DNA of 64,000 bases. Source: Coleofasciculus sp. LEGE 07092. Lineage in GTDB: Bacteria; Cyanobacteriota; Cyanobacteriia; Cyanobacteriales; Coleofasciculaceae. The translations under genes and the position numbers were made by a program. Numbering within the stretch: position 1 is the stretch's first letter; every line of letters begins with the position of its first letter. The notes under the pieces are model-generated. The model saw only the letters and a program-made list of their open reading frames with translations. It was not told the origin of the DNA and made no database searches. Below are positions 37,501 to 46,346 of this stretch, piece after piece. The stretch covers positions 62,001-126,000 of the forward strand of contig NZ_JADEWY010000001.1 in assembly GCF_015207375.1 (NCBI RefSeq). Reading direction: 5' to 3'.

Positions 37501-39596
37501 AGATTACCCTAACCAGTCAACTCGGTCAAATTGATACGAGTGTAGGTACAGTTGACACTAGCTCTACAAACGGTGATGGTGGAACTATAACGATTTCAGC
37601 CCACCAAGGAATTACAACTGGGGCAATTGACTCTAGTTCTAGCAACGGTAATGGCGGCAATATCACCCTTGAATCTAACGGGGATATCCAAGTGAGTTGG
37701 ATTAACACTGAAGGCATAAGGACTGGCGGTAGTGTGGATATCATAACTGAAGGTTTTTTCCAAGCTACTGACACCTTCACCGCTGCCAATGGCTTAACGA
37801 CTAGCATTTCCGCAATAGGCAACACTAGGGGGGGTGACATCACCATCCAACATGGGGGCAAGGGCGTCATTCCCTTTGATGTGGGAGATGCCACGACGAA
37901 TGGAACAGTGGGAAGTATCACCAATGGAAATTTCAGTATTGCCCCATTCCAATCCTTTCCCTTTACCCACAGAGAAGGGACGATTCAGATAGTCAGTGTT
38001 GAACCACCGATTAATTCGCCCAAACCCATTTCTGATTCTGTTCCTGTTCCTATCAACCAACCCCCAAAACCGATTCCCACTTATTCTGTTGACCCAAAAA
38101 TTCCTACCAGGATTAATGTTGATCTAGCCACTCCTGCCACTGAGCCATTGATCAATTCTCTTGATCTGAGCCAACCCTCAGAACATCGCCCTGCACCTCC
38201 AAATTTTATAGAAATCGCTACCCAGCAACCTTACACCTTCGACCAACTTGAGGAATTCTTCACCAGTCTATTTGAAAACGCTCTCGGCATCAGCGATACC
38301 TCTATCGTCACCCTCGAACAAGTCCGCACTACTCTAAACCAAGAGATTGAACAAGCCATTGGGGTTAAACCTGCAATCATTTATGCCTTTTTTGTGCCAA
38401 CAACCTTTCCTCCAGAGGAGAACTCAGACAATTCTGCCGCCCTACCTGAACCGGATAAACAGCAATCCTCTACTACTAGTTGGGAGTTCACTTCTCAAGA
38501 ATTAACCTCCACACAGAAGTCCACACTATTCGAGAAAAATCGACCGAATCTAGGCAACGACCAATTAGAATTGTTGCTTATTACCTCCCAAGGTCAACCC
38601 ATTCGACAGCGGGTTGGAGTGACACGCCAACAAGTTCTCCAAGTCGCTCAACAATTCCGCAGTGATGTTACTGATGTCGGAGACTCTCAGGGTTACTTGC
38701 CAACTTCCCAGCAGCTTTATCAATGGCTTGTGTCTCCCTTAGAAGATGCTTTACAAGCCAAAGAAATCAATAATCTTACCTTCATTTTAGACAAAGGTCT
38801 GCGCTCAATTCCCTTGGCTGCACTTCATGATGGACAACAGTTTATCGTCGAAAACTATAGTGTTGGGTTAATGCCTAGCCTCAGCCTTACGGATAATCGT
38901 TATGTAGACGTAAAGAATTTACCCGTCTTGGCGATGGGAGTCTCTCAATTTCGGGAGCAAAAAGCCTTACCTGCTGTGCCATTGGAGTTGTCTATCATTA
39001 CAAACCAGCTTCGGTCAGGCAAATCTTTTCTTAACGAGAGTTTCACCCTAGATAATCTCAAGCAAGCTCGCACTAAAAAGTCTTTTGGCATTATTCATCT
39101 CGCTACTCATGGGGAATTTGTCCCCGCTCAACCGAGTAACTCTTACATCCAATTATGGGACACCAAGCTGCCCCTTGCTCAACTGCGACAGCTCGGTTGG
39201 CATGACCCGCCCGTGGAGTTATTAGTATTAAGTGCTTGTCGCACTGCTGTAGGCGATGTAGAAAATGAGTTGGGATTTGCCGGATTAGCCGTGCAAACCG
39301 GAGTGAAATCAGTCTTGGCTAGTTTATTGTATGTCAACGACGAAGGGACACTGGCGCTGATGAGTGAGTTTTATCGACAACTGAGTCAACCGGACGTGAA
39401 AATTAAAGCTGAGGCGCTACGACGAGCACAAGTGGCGATGCTGAAAGGACAAGTGCGTCTGGAAGAAGGTCAACTCAAAGGGCTAGGTCAACTCAGCAGT
39501 ATTCCCTTACCGCCAGAAATGGCCGCACGGGTTAATCAAGATTTGTCTCATCCTTATTACTGGGCTGGTTTTACGATGATTGGTAGTCCCTGGTGA
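34524..39596 (+). CDS. Two-partner-secretion exoprotein with C-terminal CHAT protease domain
   Basis: A 1690-residue protein. Residues 1-25 are a signal peptide ([24 protein letters not shown]). Residues about 26-250 are a haemagglutinin/TPS secretion domain ([51 protein letters not shown]). Residues about 400-860 are beta-helix repeats of about 55 residues with GTITLEG, DGIRI and VEATG-like elements. A Pro-rich linker (about 1160-1210) precedes the CHAT domain, whose catalytic pair is His1529 (HLATHGEF) and Cys1572 ([11 protein letters not shown]). It should be exported through a TpsB-type outer membrane pore, which is not encoded nearby. The GTG start fits the signal peptide. It ends tail to tail with the DUF928 gene. 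Confidence 0.9.
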   Translation: MKKVTQSLVAIGCIVTITSKPLQAQLIIPASDGAGTTITADGNRYDINGDTLSGDAANLFHSFEQFGLNSGQIANFISNPQVRNILGRVVGGSPSIIDGLIQVTGGNSNLFLLNPAGIVFGSNAQLNVPASFMATTATGIGFGDNHWFNALGENDYQNLLGTPTQFAFDVAQVGSIINAGNLAVSQGQNLTLLGGNVINTGQLSAPGGNILLAAVPGETLVRINQPGNLLSLEIELPRDNEGQLLPVTPLDLPGLLTGTVGTVETGLISNPDNIVQLANSGTTLSNEAGTAIVSGSIKASIPNQLIEANVNIFGKVVGLLDANINGKIALQANNDITVNDNIVSENIDGLEFLAGRSIILNGTIELDGGNFSAKINDENAIALQREPGTAQFVMTPGSQIVTNGGNVTIEPGIFGGNGVGEVRLDGATINSGTGNIQIRGTGGVGSNSNPGILVRNGSVVEAIGNGTITLEGISGFGTTRDNDGIRIQGQGSLISSVNGNISLTGTSRAVIGSGTLNNGISLLEGGVVESTGIGTIILTGSGGAGRSDQDGIRVVGEGSGIFAVDGTIILIGTSAGTGIKSQGISLFDNSAVEATGKGSITIDGTGGIGTDENEGIRIDNASVSSFDGNVNLKGTGGAGSGIGNDGIQLFNGGIVKTTGMGTISLEGNGGSGAEGSNHGIFLFRGGVVESTGTGLITLTGIGGSGGENTNRGSQGIRIDRNGSRVSSVNGDIHLMGRGGTEPDTFNHGVELIGGGVVEATGTGSIRIEGIAGGDRDQNHGIRIRDKNSRVSSRDGDIRLMGIGDGIGSENYGIELFKGGAVEALGTGTITLEGTGANGAAGINLRDGLINPTGVGSGTITLKADEINVTDDSEFSHTPQISGTGILQLQPLDSSVGITIGGATDDNQLNLDSSELNWLTNGFEHIFIGGENGSGAITLTGDIIFNDPVTLRSPFGLGSINTSGFNLTGADNASITLLANQNITTGNIINSGGEITLTSQLGQIDTSVGTVDTSSTNGDGGTITISAHQGITTGAIDSSSSNGNGGNITLESNGDIQVSWINTEGIRTGGSVDIITEGFFQATDTFTAANGLTTSISAIGNTRGGDITIQHGGKGVIPFDVGDATTNGTVGSITNGNFSIAPFQSFPFTHREGTIQIVSVEPPINSPKPISDSVPVPINQPPKPIPTYSVDPKIPTRINVDLATPATEPLINSLDLSQPSEHRPAPPNFIEIATQQPYTFDQLEEFFTSLFENALGISDTSIVTLEQVRTTLNQEIEQAIGVKPAIIYAFFVPTTFPPEENSDNSAALPEPDKQQSSTTSWEFTSQELTSTQKSTLFEKNRPNLGNDQLELLLITSQGQPIRQRVGVTRQQVLQVAQQFRSDVTDVGDSQGYLPTSQQLYQWLVSPLEDALQAKEINNLTFILDKGLRSIPLAALHDGQQFIVENYSVGLMPSLSLTDNRYVDVKNLPVLAMGVSQFREQKALPAVPLELSIITNQLRSGKSFLNESFTLDNLKQARTKKSFGIIHLATHGEFVPAQPSNSYIQLWDTKLPLAQLRQLGWHDPPVELLVLSACRTAVGDVENELGFAGLAVQTGVKSVLASLLYVNDEGTLALMSEFYRQLSQPDVKIKAEALRRAQVAMLKGQVRLEEGQLKGLGQLSSIPLPPEMAARVNQDLSHPYYWAGFTMIGSPW

Positions 39597-39616
39597 GCTG
39601 AGGGAGCTGGGGTAAT

Positions 39617-39636
39617 GGGGAGGAAGAAGTCTCCCC
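39617..39636. terminator. Possible terminator between convergent genes
   Basis: GGGGAG and CTCCCC enclose an 8-base loop in the 84-base spacer between the CHAT exoprotein and the DUF928 gene. The stem is short and no strong T run follows, so it is a weak candidate for a bidirectional terminator. Confidence 0.3.
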
Positions 39637-39680
39637 CGCTCCTCCGCTTACTCTGCCATCGGTACAACTGAACCCGTTAT

Positions 39681-40385
39681 TTACTCTTGCTCAAGCTCTT
39701 CTAAACCCATTGCTTTTAATAGGTTAGCCCAAGCTTCAGGTCGAGAACGAATCTGGGCTAAATCAGTTGAGGCATCGTACCAAATTTCATTATTAACATA
39801 AAGTCTGAGTTTCTCATCAAATGTCGCTGCCTGTAACTGGGTTTCTAGACCAGCTCTATCTACTCGTTGTATCAATCCTTGATGCCAAATGCGATCAGGT
39901 TCTAATGATTCTTGAGAGTCACAATACAGCATAAAAGTCCAGCGATACTGCTTGTTTTTCTCTAGAGGTTCAGCAGCGCTTGGAATACTAACGCTAACGA
40001 AACTGGGTGTTTCAGAAAGCTGAAAACGAGTTTCATAGACAAATTGCTTCTGTGAATCTTCTAGGGAAAATTTTACGGAGCTAATCGTACTGGTTTTATA
40101 GGGAATATAAAACCAAAACGTTGGATGTCCAGTCAGTGTAAATCCAGAAAAACCCGAGTCAGTAAGAGGCAATAAGGGTGTAAAAGGAATCTCCGTATTC
40201 TCACACGAACCACGGGTGCCTGCTGGTTCTCGTCCTTCAGGCGGCGGTTTTGGTGGTGGGTTAGGTCGGTCAGAAATAATGGTTCTGCTGGGGTTTAACT
40301 GTGCCTGTGCTGGTATCAGATAACTAGTCATATTAACCAGCACAACTAATGCCATTACTGGAAAAGTCGGCTTCAAATGAATCAT
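39681..40385 (-). CDS. DUF928 family exported protein
   Basis: A 234-residue protein with a signal peptide-like start (MIHLKPTFPVMALVVLVNMTSYLIPAQAQ). A Pro-rich segment (NPPPKPPPEGREPAGTRGSC) and the DUF928 domain follow (PLTDSGFSGFTLTGHPTFWFYIPY...VKFSLEDSQKQFVYETRFQL...YRWTFMLYC). Family function is unknown. Its start codon overlaps the stop of the CHAT-CHASE2 gene by 4 bases (40382-40385), which indicates translational coupling. It would act in the periplasm, on the same side as the CHASE2 sensor domain. Confidence 0.85.
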   Translation of the reverse strand: MIHLKPTFPVMALVVLVNMTSYLIPAQAQLNPSRTIISDRPNPPPKPPPEGREPAGTRGSCENTEIPFTPLLPLTDSGFSGFTLTGHPTFWFYIPYKTSTISSVKFSLEDSQKQFVYETRFQLSETPSFVSVSIPSAAEPLEKNKQYRWTFMLYCDSQESLEPDRIWHQGLIQRVDRAGLETQLQAATFDEKLRLYVNNEIWYDASTDLAQIRSRPEAWANLLKAMGLEELEQE

Positions 40386-42739
40386 AATTTAGCTCTATCT
40401 TTATCGCGTCTAAATGTAGTATCTTTTGCCACTATCGAGCTAGTCATCACTAAAGCTAATCCTGATGGAATAAGCGGTACCACAACACCTTTTTTTAATA
40501 ACAAAATAAAGCAACTTCCATAAAGAAAAATAAGTAAGGCGACCACCACTAGTCCTCGATTTAGTCGTGATCTAAATCGCCAGATCAGTATACCTCCCAC
40601 CAAAGACCAACTTCCAACCCAAACTGTATCACCCCAAAGCGACCAGAACTTCAAAATAAGGCGTTGATCTTCAATAGCACTGACGAATTGGCTCACCAGT
40701 TGAGCATGAAGTAGTAAGCCTCGTATTTCCTGGTTATACGGCGTAGTTAAATCATCTTTAGCGAGAGTTGGGTCGGTGACTCCAATTATAATAATGCGAT
40801 TTTTGACTAGGGAAGCATCCACTTGATTCGTCATCACTTCTTTGAGGGTGACTTGTTTCGCAATATCTGCAAGGGAGCTATAAGAACGATAATTTAGCAG
40901 TATTTGATGTCCATTAATGAGTTCTGGTTGTTGATAAAATCCTCTGTGAACTTTCAATATTTTAAATTCAATCGGACTAATTTCCCAGGAGTCTGTCGTC
41001 GGAAAATTAACAGAGTAATCTTTAGACTCTAAGTAATTGAGTGCCAGTTGAGAACTGAGGGCATAGTGTGCAGAACAGGGAGAATTATCGGCTGGCTCTA
41101 ATGCCAACAGATGACGACGAATAATGCCATCGGGGTCTTTAACCACATCCGTAAAACCAATATGCTTTCCTGAGACACCAGGAGGAGTTTGAATGCCAGG
41201 ATTTTTAGCACTACTGTGGAGACAAATCGGAATTATATGCTGATTTTGTTGCAAGTATTGAATTAAATCAGCTCTACCCTTTCCTTCTGGAATATCTCGA
41301 TAAATATCTAACCCAATACCTTGGGGTTTATACTCATCTAGCTTTTTCAACAGCCTCAGGAGCATCGCGTCAGTTAAGGGATAGTCATCCGCCAACTGTT
41401 CAATATCCTCTTTGGTGACTTTAACGATTAACAAGCGCTCATCTCGTTCTTCATTGGGTCGCAGTTGCATTAACTGGTCATAGGCTTTGAGTTCCCATGA
41501 CTGCAACAAACCCAATAATCGCCCTCCCATCACCAAACTAGTAACGGCAAAACTTGACAGCAACACACTCTGCCAACCACGCCACCACCGTCGAGTTGGA
41601 GTTAATTTCTTTTCTGGCGACTGGGTGGAGTCTGTTTGCCGTTCTGGTGTTTTGAGCAACTCTTGCCATCTGGGAGGGATTGCGGTTGGATTCTGACAAA
41701 TGACTGGCAACCATCTAGCACAGGGAAATTCGTCTTCTAAACTTTCTAGCCGTTCTCGTGCTTTCCGAACCGCTTTATAGAACGACTCGCCATCGGCAAA
41801 TGACCGCAGAAAATATTTGAGAAATTCCTGTGCTACCTGGTCTGATACGGATTCCCGCATGACAATAATTTGGGGAATCTGTAAAGCCGCTAGCTGCCGT
41901 GCTAATCCTAACCCATCACAGGAGTTAAAAATAGCTACCTGCAACCCTCCTGCGATCGCATATTTCAGGGCATTCTCTAACTGGAAAATCGTTAAACTTT
42001 CACTGGGGTTGATCTGAAAAAGCCCCGTTTCTCCCTGGGTTTGACTGTGACCTGCAAAAAATAGAATGTCCCAACCTTTTTCGTCCCAAAGGCACTCATT
42101 TAAATCCTGACGTTTTGGCTGTTCTAGCAAGACCAGATTAACACTGGGTAACGTTTCGAGTAATTGGCGATCTGCCTCGATATCAATCCCATCACTATTC
42201 CCCAGAACAGCTAAAATTCTAACTTGACCAGGGGGAGTAGAAGAGTGCCGTTCTACTTGCCATTCTGGGATACTTAACGAGACTTCAGCTTGACGGTAAT
42301 CTTCAAAGAAACTCCAAAGATGCCAGGGGAGTTGTCGCAGTTGTGTATCTTCAGTTTCAACAATCACCTGTATTTCTTCGGAGGGATGAAGGTGCGTCCG
42401 CAAAAACCGCTCAATGGGACGAAAGGAGTTAGAGTCTAACCAGTCATTCAGTTGTTTTGGGAGTTGCTGGCAAGTGTTCCAGAAATTAACTTCAGAAAAT
42501 CGACTTTCACACTCCTCTGAGTCTAAGATTTGAATGCGTTCAGACAAACCTAAGTCTTTGGAGCGGTTCCTGTAGAGTGATTGCCAGTTTTGGTGAAGTT
42601 CTTTTAACTGGGGGTTTGCAGTTAAACCGCCTTGTCGTTGTCCCTGTAAACGTCCATCGACATCATAAAGTTGAGCGGCGATCGAATGACAGCCGCTTCC
42701 TAAATTCCCACTGCCTAGTTTTAAGATGACTCGTTTCAT
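40382..42739 (-). CDS. CHAT protease-CHASE2 sensor membrane protein
   Basis: A 785-residue protein. The N-terminal region (about 1-150) is soluble. A CHAT caspase-like domain follows (about 150-345) with His231 (ILFFAGHSQ) and Cys274 (VAIFNSCDG). After a linker there is one membrane span (about 390-410), a CHASE2 sensor domain outside the membrane (about 415-690; AYDQLMQLRPNEERDERLLIV, GIGLDIYRDIP, IIIIGVTDPTLAKDDLTTPYN), and three C-terminal spans. CHASE2 usually feeds kinases or cyclases; here the cytoplasmic output is a protease. It is 20 bases downstream of the STAND NTPase gene and overlaps the DUF928 gene by 4 bases. Confidence 0.9.
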   Translation of the reverse strand: MKRVILKLGSGNLGSGCHSIAAQLYDVDGRLQGQRQGGLTANPQLKELHQNWQSLYRNRSKDLGLSERIQILDSEECESRFSEVNFWNTCQQLPKQLNDWLDSNSFRPIERFLRTHLHPSEEIQVIVETEDTQLRQLPWHLWSFFEDYRQAEVSLSIPEWQVERHSSTPPGQVRILAVLGNSDGIDIEADRQLLETLPSVNLVLLEQPKRQDLNECLWDEKGWDILFFAGHSQTQGETGLFQINPSESLTIFQLENALKYAIAGGLQVAIFNSCDGLGLARQLAALQIPQIIVMRESVSDQVAQEFLKYFLRSFADGESFYKAVRKARERLESLEDEFPCARWLPVICQNPTAIPPRWQELLKTPERQTDSTQSPEKKLTPTRRWWRGWQSVLLSSFAVTSLVMGGRLLGLLQSWELKAYDQLMQLRPNEERDERLLIVKVTKEDIEQLADDYPLTDAMLLRLLKKLDEYKPQGIGLDIYRDIPEGKGRADLIQYLQQNQHIIPICLHSSAKNPGIQTPPGVSGKHIGFTDVVKDPDGIIRRHLLALEPADNSPCSAHYALSSQLALNYLESKDYSVNFPTTDSWEISPIEFKILKVHRGFYQQPELINGHQILLNYRSYSSLADIAKQVTLKEVMTNQVDASLVKNRIIIIGVTDPTLAKDDLTTPYNQEIRGLLLHAQLVSQFVSAIEDQRLILKFWSLWGDTVWVGSWSLVGGILIWRFRSRLNRGLVVVALLIFLYGSCFILLLKKGVVVPLIPSGLALVMTSSIVAKDTTFRRDKDRAKL

Positions 42740-42759
42740 AGCTGTCTGCCGAGGGGCAA

Positions 42760-44586
42760 TCAGATCACAAACTCTTCTGTCATGCTAAACGCATCAAAAG
42801 CGACCTGGATAGTAAAATGCTCTGTTCGCTCACCTCGGAAGCGGGGCAGTTGAATGAAGTTATCCTGAGTTTGGGATTGTACTTCCCGTAAGATTTGCCC
42901 TGACTCATTGAGTAAACCCAGCTTCAGGTTAGCAGGTAGGGAGGTTTCTTCTCCCATGGGTTGAACCTGAACACGAATCCCAACTTTTTGGTCAGCCTCT
43001 GCTGCAATTGCCACTAACAAAGCCACAACTTGATTCTGAAATCGTTTTCCTATCTGAATCGGTTTAAACCGTTTCACCAAACCTTCTTGTCTGAGATGGT
43101 AAGTACTTCGCAGTCTTGGGGATGATTTTTGAGGTTTGGCACCTAAGAGAACTTCTACAGGTTGCCAACCTGTCTCAATGTTGTTATCAAACCATTGGCT
43201 GAGGTTAACAGGCAATTTCGTTGAGGGTGTTAACTCAATCGATTCTTCAATCTCTGGCAATGGGTAATGGGGTGATTCTGCGGTTGAAACATTGCCGCTA
43301 ATTTGGGCAACGAGTTGGTTGGTGATGTACTCCATCATCATTGGCTGGAGAGCGAAGTACGACTTAGCGCCTGCTTCAGTGGTTTCAAGGAGCGATCGCT
43401 GTCTTAGAGATGCCAGAATTTCTAAAAGTTCGGCTTGAGACAAGGATAAATTTAGACTCGTCTGTAGAGTTGAGAAGTCAACGGGTTTGTTTTCAATTGC
43501 CAGCCAGTAGAGTACTTCCTTTTCTAAATCTGATAAACGGTTAAACGATTGCCCTAACAACTCATCGATCTCCCCGAAAACCAGGGTTTCTTGCTCCAGA
43601 AACTCCGCAACATTACCATGGAACAACTCTCGAATAATTTTGGCAACCATTTTGAGAGCCGATGGATGACCCCGATACAGGGTTATTAATTCAGACCACC
43701 TTTCTTGACCAATCAGTCCCTCTGTCTCTAAAATTTCCTGTGCCTCGTCCTCCTTTAAGCCAGATAAGATGAATGAGCGCACCGGTGTGGTTTCACCCGA
43801 TAGTAACGTCACTTCTCGCGGATTTTCCCGACTCGTTATGATCACACAGCTATCATGGGATTCTTCACCCATACGCCGAAAAAACTCACCATAATGCTTA
43901 TAACCTTCTCGATAACGTCCGCTTAATTGATCATTTTGGAGAATAGCATCTGCACCATCTAGGACTATCAGACAGCGTGAGTTGCGCCAGCTCGTTAGCA
44001 GTTTTCCTAACAGTTCTGTGAGGGGTGGAGCTTGAGTGAGCGATCGCCAAATCACATAGTCAAAGTCCTCTTGAATCAGTTCTACCAGTTTTTTACACAG
44101 AACCGTTTTGCCAATACCTCTCATACCCCGTAGCACGACTAGTCGGCAACCTTGTTCCACAATCCATTGCTTGAGCGTGGCTAACTCTGCGGTACGACCC
44201 AAGAAACCCGATATATCGGGAGCTTCAACCAAATCTGAACAGGGCTGGCTTTCTTTAAGGTTTCTGTGTCTTCCTGGATCAAATAACACAGCTTCTTGAT
44301 GTCGCTGTATCTCAGATAAGGGTTCAGGAAATCTCCGTTCCAGTACAACCCGAAAATTCGTTTTACTAACCTCCTCGCCCAAGGCTTCTGACAGCAATTT
44401 CCATAACTTGGGACCAATATCTCGCATGAGGTAATTGGTGCTGTATTCAGACGTGTCAGCCATCTGCTCATAGGTCATACCTTGCCAGGTTCCCTGAAGT
44501 ATTCTCTCTTCGGGAGCGCTCAGGTGTCTTGCTGCCCTAGCCATAGCAGTGGCATCAACCAGTTTCAATGCTACGTCAATGTCCAT
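42760..44586 (-). CDS. HTH-STAND (NB-ARC-like) NTPase with DUF1822 C-terminus
   Basis: A 608-residue protein. Residues about 1-85 match the helix-turn-helix domain found at the start of many cyanobacterial STAND proteins (GTWQGMTYEQMADTSEYS, LWKLLSEALGEEVSKTNFR). The NTPase follows, with Walker A GMRGIGKT (Lys160), a Walker B-like CLIVLDGADAI and a winged-helix segment (about 340-410). Residues about 455-608 resemble DUF1822 (LSQWFDNNIETGWQPVEVLLG...FIQLPRFRGERTEHFTIQVAFDAFSMTEEFVI). STAND enzymes act as nucleotide-driven switches, often upstream of proteases or nucleases. It is the first gene of the operon with CHAT-CHASE2 and DUF928, 20 bases upstream. Confidence 0.85.
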   Translation of the reverse strand: MDIDVALKLVDATAMARAARHLSAPEERILQGTWQGMTYEQMADTSEYSTNYLMRDIGPKLWKLLSEALGEEVSKTNFRVVLERRFPEPLSEIQRHQEAVLFDPGRHRNLKESQPCSDLVEAPDISGFLGRTAELATLKQWIVEQGCRLVVLRGMRGIGKTVLCKKLVELIQEDFDYVIWRSLTQAPPLTELLGKLLTSWRNSRCLIVLDGADAILQNDQLSGRYREGYKHYGEFFRRMGEESHDSCVIITSRENPREVTLLSGETTPVRSFILSGLKEDEAQEILETEGLIGQERWSELITLYRGHPSALKMVAKIIRELFHGNVAEFLEQETLVFGEIDELLGQSFNRLSDLEKEVLYWLAIENKPVDFSTLQTSLNLSLSQAELLEILASLRQRSLLETTEAGAKSYFALQPMMMEYITNQLVAQISGNVSTAESPHYPLPEIEESIELTPSTKLPVNLSQWFDNNIETGWQPVEVLLGAKPQKSSPRLRSTYHLRQEGLVKRFKPIQIGKRFQNQVVALLVAIAAEADQKVGIRVQVQPMGEETSLPANLKLGLLNESGQILREVQSQTQDNFIQLPRFRGERTEHFTIQVAFDAFSMTEEFVI

Positions 44587-44717
44587 AGAACTTACCTAAA
44601 CCACACACTAGTTATGTTGATTGGTTGCATCAAGTTAAATTATATTAAAAGTTTAACATACTTCCATTATGGTGCGTTATACATACAAATATTAACAGTT
44701 ATTAGGAGAGTCTCACC
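44587..44717. promoter_or_regulatory. Divergent promoter region of the STAND operon and the TPR gene
   Basis: 131 AT-rich bases separate the two start codons. AGGAG (44705-44709) lies 8 bases before the GTG of the TPR gene. The sequence around AAATTATATTAAAAG (44637-44651) is the most promoter-like AT-rich stretch. No operator palindrome is evident. Confidence 0.45.
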
Positions 44718-45122
44718 GTGAAGAACTACATAGAAAATGAACTTGACAACCCCAAGAGCTGGTATTCCCAAGCCGAAATACTCTTTAACTTAGGTTGCTA
44801 CGAAGAAGCCCTTGCCAAATGTAACGAAACTTTAACGATTCAACCTGACCATTACACCGCTTGGGTCTTGCGAGGAAGCGCGCTGACTCATCTCAATTGT
44901 TACCCCCAAGCGCTTACCAGTTTTGAAAAAGCCCTGAAAATTCAACCGGATGACAAAACGGCATTACTCTTCAAAGGACTGGCGTTACATCATCTAGGTC
45001 GCTACAAATATGCCTACACTACCTATAACCAAGTTTTGGGAACTCAGAAGCCCTCAATCTGGCAAAAACTGATTCAACTATTACAGGGGTTAGTCCATCC
45101 CTCTGCTGTCAAATTGGGCTGA
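44718..45122 (+). CDS. Small TPR protein
   Basis: A 134-residue protein made of three tetratricopeptide repeats: SWYSQAEILFNLGCYEEALAKCNETLTIQPDHYT, AWVLRGSALTHLNCYPQALTSFEKALKIQPDDKT and ALLFKGLALHHLGRYKYAYTTYNQVL. A short basic tail follows. It starts at GTG with AGGAG 8 bases upstream. It is divergent from the STAND-CHAT operon; TPR proteins often accompany CHAT proteases, so it might be a partner, but no evidence beyond location supports this. It converges with the EcfT-like gene 51 bases away. Confidence 0.85.
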   Translation: MKNYIENELDNPKSWYSQAEILFNLGCYEEALAKCNETLTIQPDHYTAWVLRGSALTHLNCYPQALTSFEKALKIQPDDKTALLFKGLALHHLGRYKYAYTTYNQVLGTQKPSIWQKLIQLLQGLVHPSAVKLG

Positions 45123-45173
45123 AACAACGTAAATTGGTATTTTTATAGAGTCTGAACTATCAATTAAGCTTCA

Positions 45174-46154
45174 TCATCCCCAAGCCAGTCTAGCTCCCCA
45201 GAATACAATCAAACTGGCTATCGCTAGCCAATCACATCGACGTAGGCGTAGCTGATGCCACTGTACCCGATGTTCGTTTGGACTGGTAAAGCCTCGCACG
45301 GTCATGGCTTTAGCAATTTGCTCGGCTCTGAGGAGGAGATTTTCTAACAGCCGTTCTGAAACGATCAGCCAGACTTGTAAGCTTCTGCGAACCCCTAACT
45401 TTTTCCAGTTAATAGCGCGAGTGCGTACTGAACGAAATAAATTTTGTACTTCTTCTAGAACTAGGGGAATGAACCGCAGTGATAGGGTCAAGGTGAGGGT
45501 AATTTCAGTAACAGGAACCTTCAAACGCCGCAAGGGGCGCATCAAACTTTCTAACCCAGCCGTGATTTCTTCGGGAGCGGTAGTGAGTAAGAATAGATTG
45601 GTGCTGTAAATCAGGGTAAAGAGGACAGTGCTGACGCGAACGGCAAGATCTAAGGACCGACGAGTGATGGTAACGGGTCCAGCACTGAACAGTACATAGC
45701 GATAATCGGTGGGTTGAGGTCTAAGACTGGGTGGCTGGGTTAGGGAAGAGTCGGAAGAGTGCGATCGCCAACCAAAGGGATTGTACCAGGGATTAGGAGC
45801 TGGAGCAGTTTGGGTGGGAGATTGTTCGGAAAAGGTGAGTTCGTTCGGGGGAAGTCGTGATTGGTGGTTAAGGGCGAGTCCGTCTGGAGCGATCGCAGTG
45901 AGAACGAAGACGAAAAAGGACAGAGTTAGGAGCCAACCCATCTGCTGACGCCAGACACGCAACGGGATTCTGGCTGAGAGGGTAAGTAGAATTAACAGCA
46001 CCACCAGAGCCAGACGGCTGAAAGGATTTGCCAGCAGGGGAGCCGCTAGAAAGCTCATTAGCCAGATGAACTTCACTCTGGAGTCTAGATAATGCAGCCA
46101 AGTGATAGGTTGTTCCAGGTATAGCCCTAGGGGGAGCGATCGCAGTAAATCCAT
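45174..46154 (-). CDS. EcfT/CbiQ-family transmembrane protein
   Basis: A 326-residue membrane protein of the energy-coupling factor T family. It begins LGLYLEQPITWLHYLDSRVKFIWLMSFL, the typical first-span signature. The C-terminal coupling region has EITLTLTLSLRFIPLVLEEVQNLFRSVRTRAINW and LLENLLLRAEQIAKAMTVRGF, with the Ala-Arg-Gly-type motifs that contact the ATPases. Between spans is a Pro/Ser/Gln-rich insertion of about 60 residues (about 100-165). No S or A component is nearby, so its substrate is unknown. It lies downstream of der on the same strand. Confidence 0.85.
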   Translation of the reverse strand: MDLLRSLPLGLYLEQPITWLHYLDSRVKFIWLMSFLAAPLLANPFSRLALVVLLILLTLSARIPLRVWRQQMGWLLTLSFFVFVLTAIAPDGLALNHQSRLPPNELTFSEQSPTQTAPAPNPWYNPFGWRSHSSDSSLTQPPSLRPQPTDYRYVLFSAGPVTITRRSLDLAVRVSTVLFTLIYSTNLFLLTTAPEEITAGLESLMRPLRRLKVPVTEITLTLTLSLRFIPLVLEEVQNLFRSVRTRAINWKKLGVRRSLQVWLIVSERLLENLLLRAEQIAKAMTVRGFTSPNEHRVQWHQLRLRRCDWLAIASLIVFWGARLAWG

Positions 46155-46157
46155 GTT

Positions 46158-46340
46158 TGGTCATTAGTCCTTTGTCATTGGTCATTCGTTATATCGCTTC
46201 CGCTTACATCCGATTAAATAACACAGTACCTCCAAAACCTCTGCGTTATCCTCTGCGCACCTCTGCGTTAAAAAATTGTATTCCCGATCTCATTAGCCTC
46301 TTGATGTTACAAAGGACAAATGACAATTGACAAAGAACCA
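46158..46340. repeat. Inverted heptad-repeat pair between der and the EcfT-like gene
   Basis: GGTCATTAGTCCTTTGTCATTGGTCATT (in two pieces around 46158-46185) and, about 125 bases on, ACAAAGGACAAATGACAATTGACAAAG (46312-46338) are complementary-type arrays of seven-base units. The arrangement matches that at 26339-26425 almost unit for unit. Between them is CTCTGCG-containing sequence, itself partly repeated (46241-46268). Confidence 0.7.
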
Positions 46341-46346
46341 AAACAA

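Noticed and set aside
34524-44586. A known anti-phage system such as a TPR-CHAT/type III-E Craspase
   Set aside because: No CRISPR array, Cas7-11 or other cas gene is present, and the CHAT proteins carry CHASE2 or secretion domains, not TPR-CHAT architecture.
46241-46268. tRNA or small RNA in the der-EcfT spacer
   Set aside because: The CTCTGCG repeats do not fold into a cloverleaf and look like part of the short tandem repeat region.
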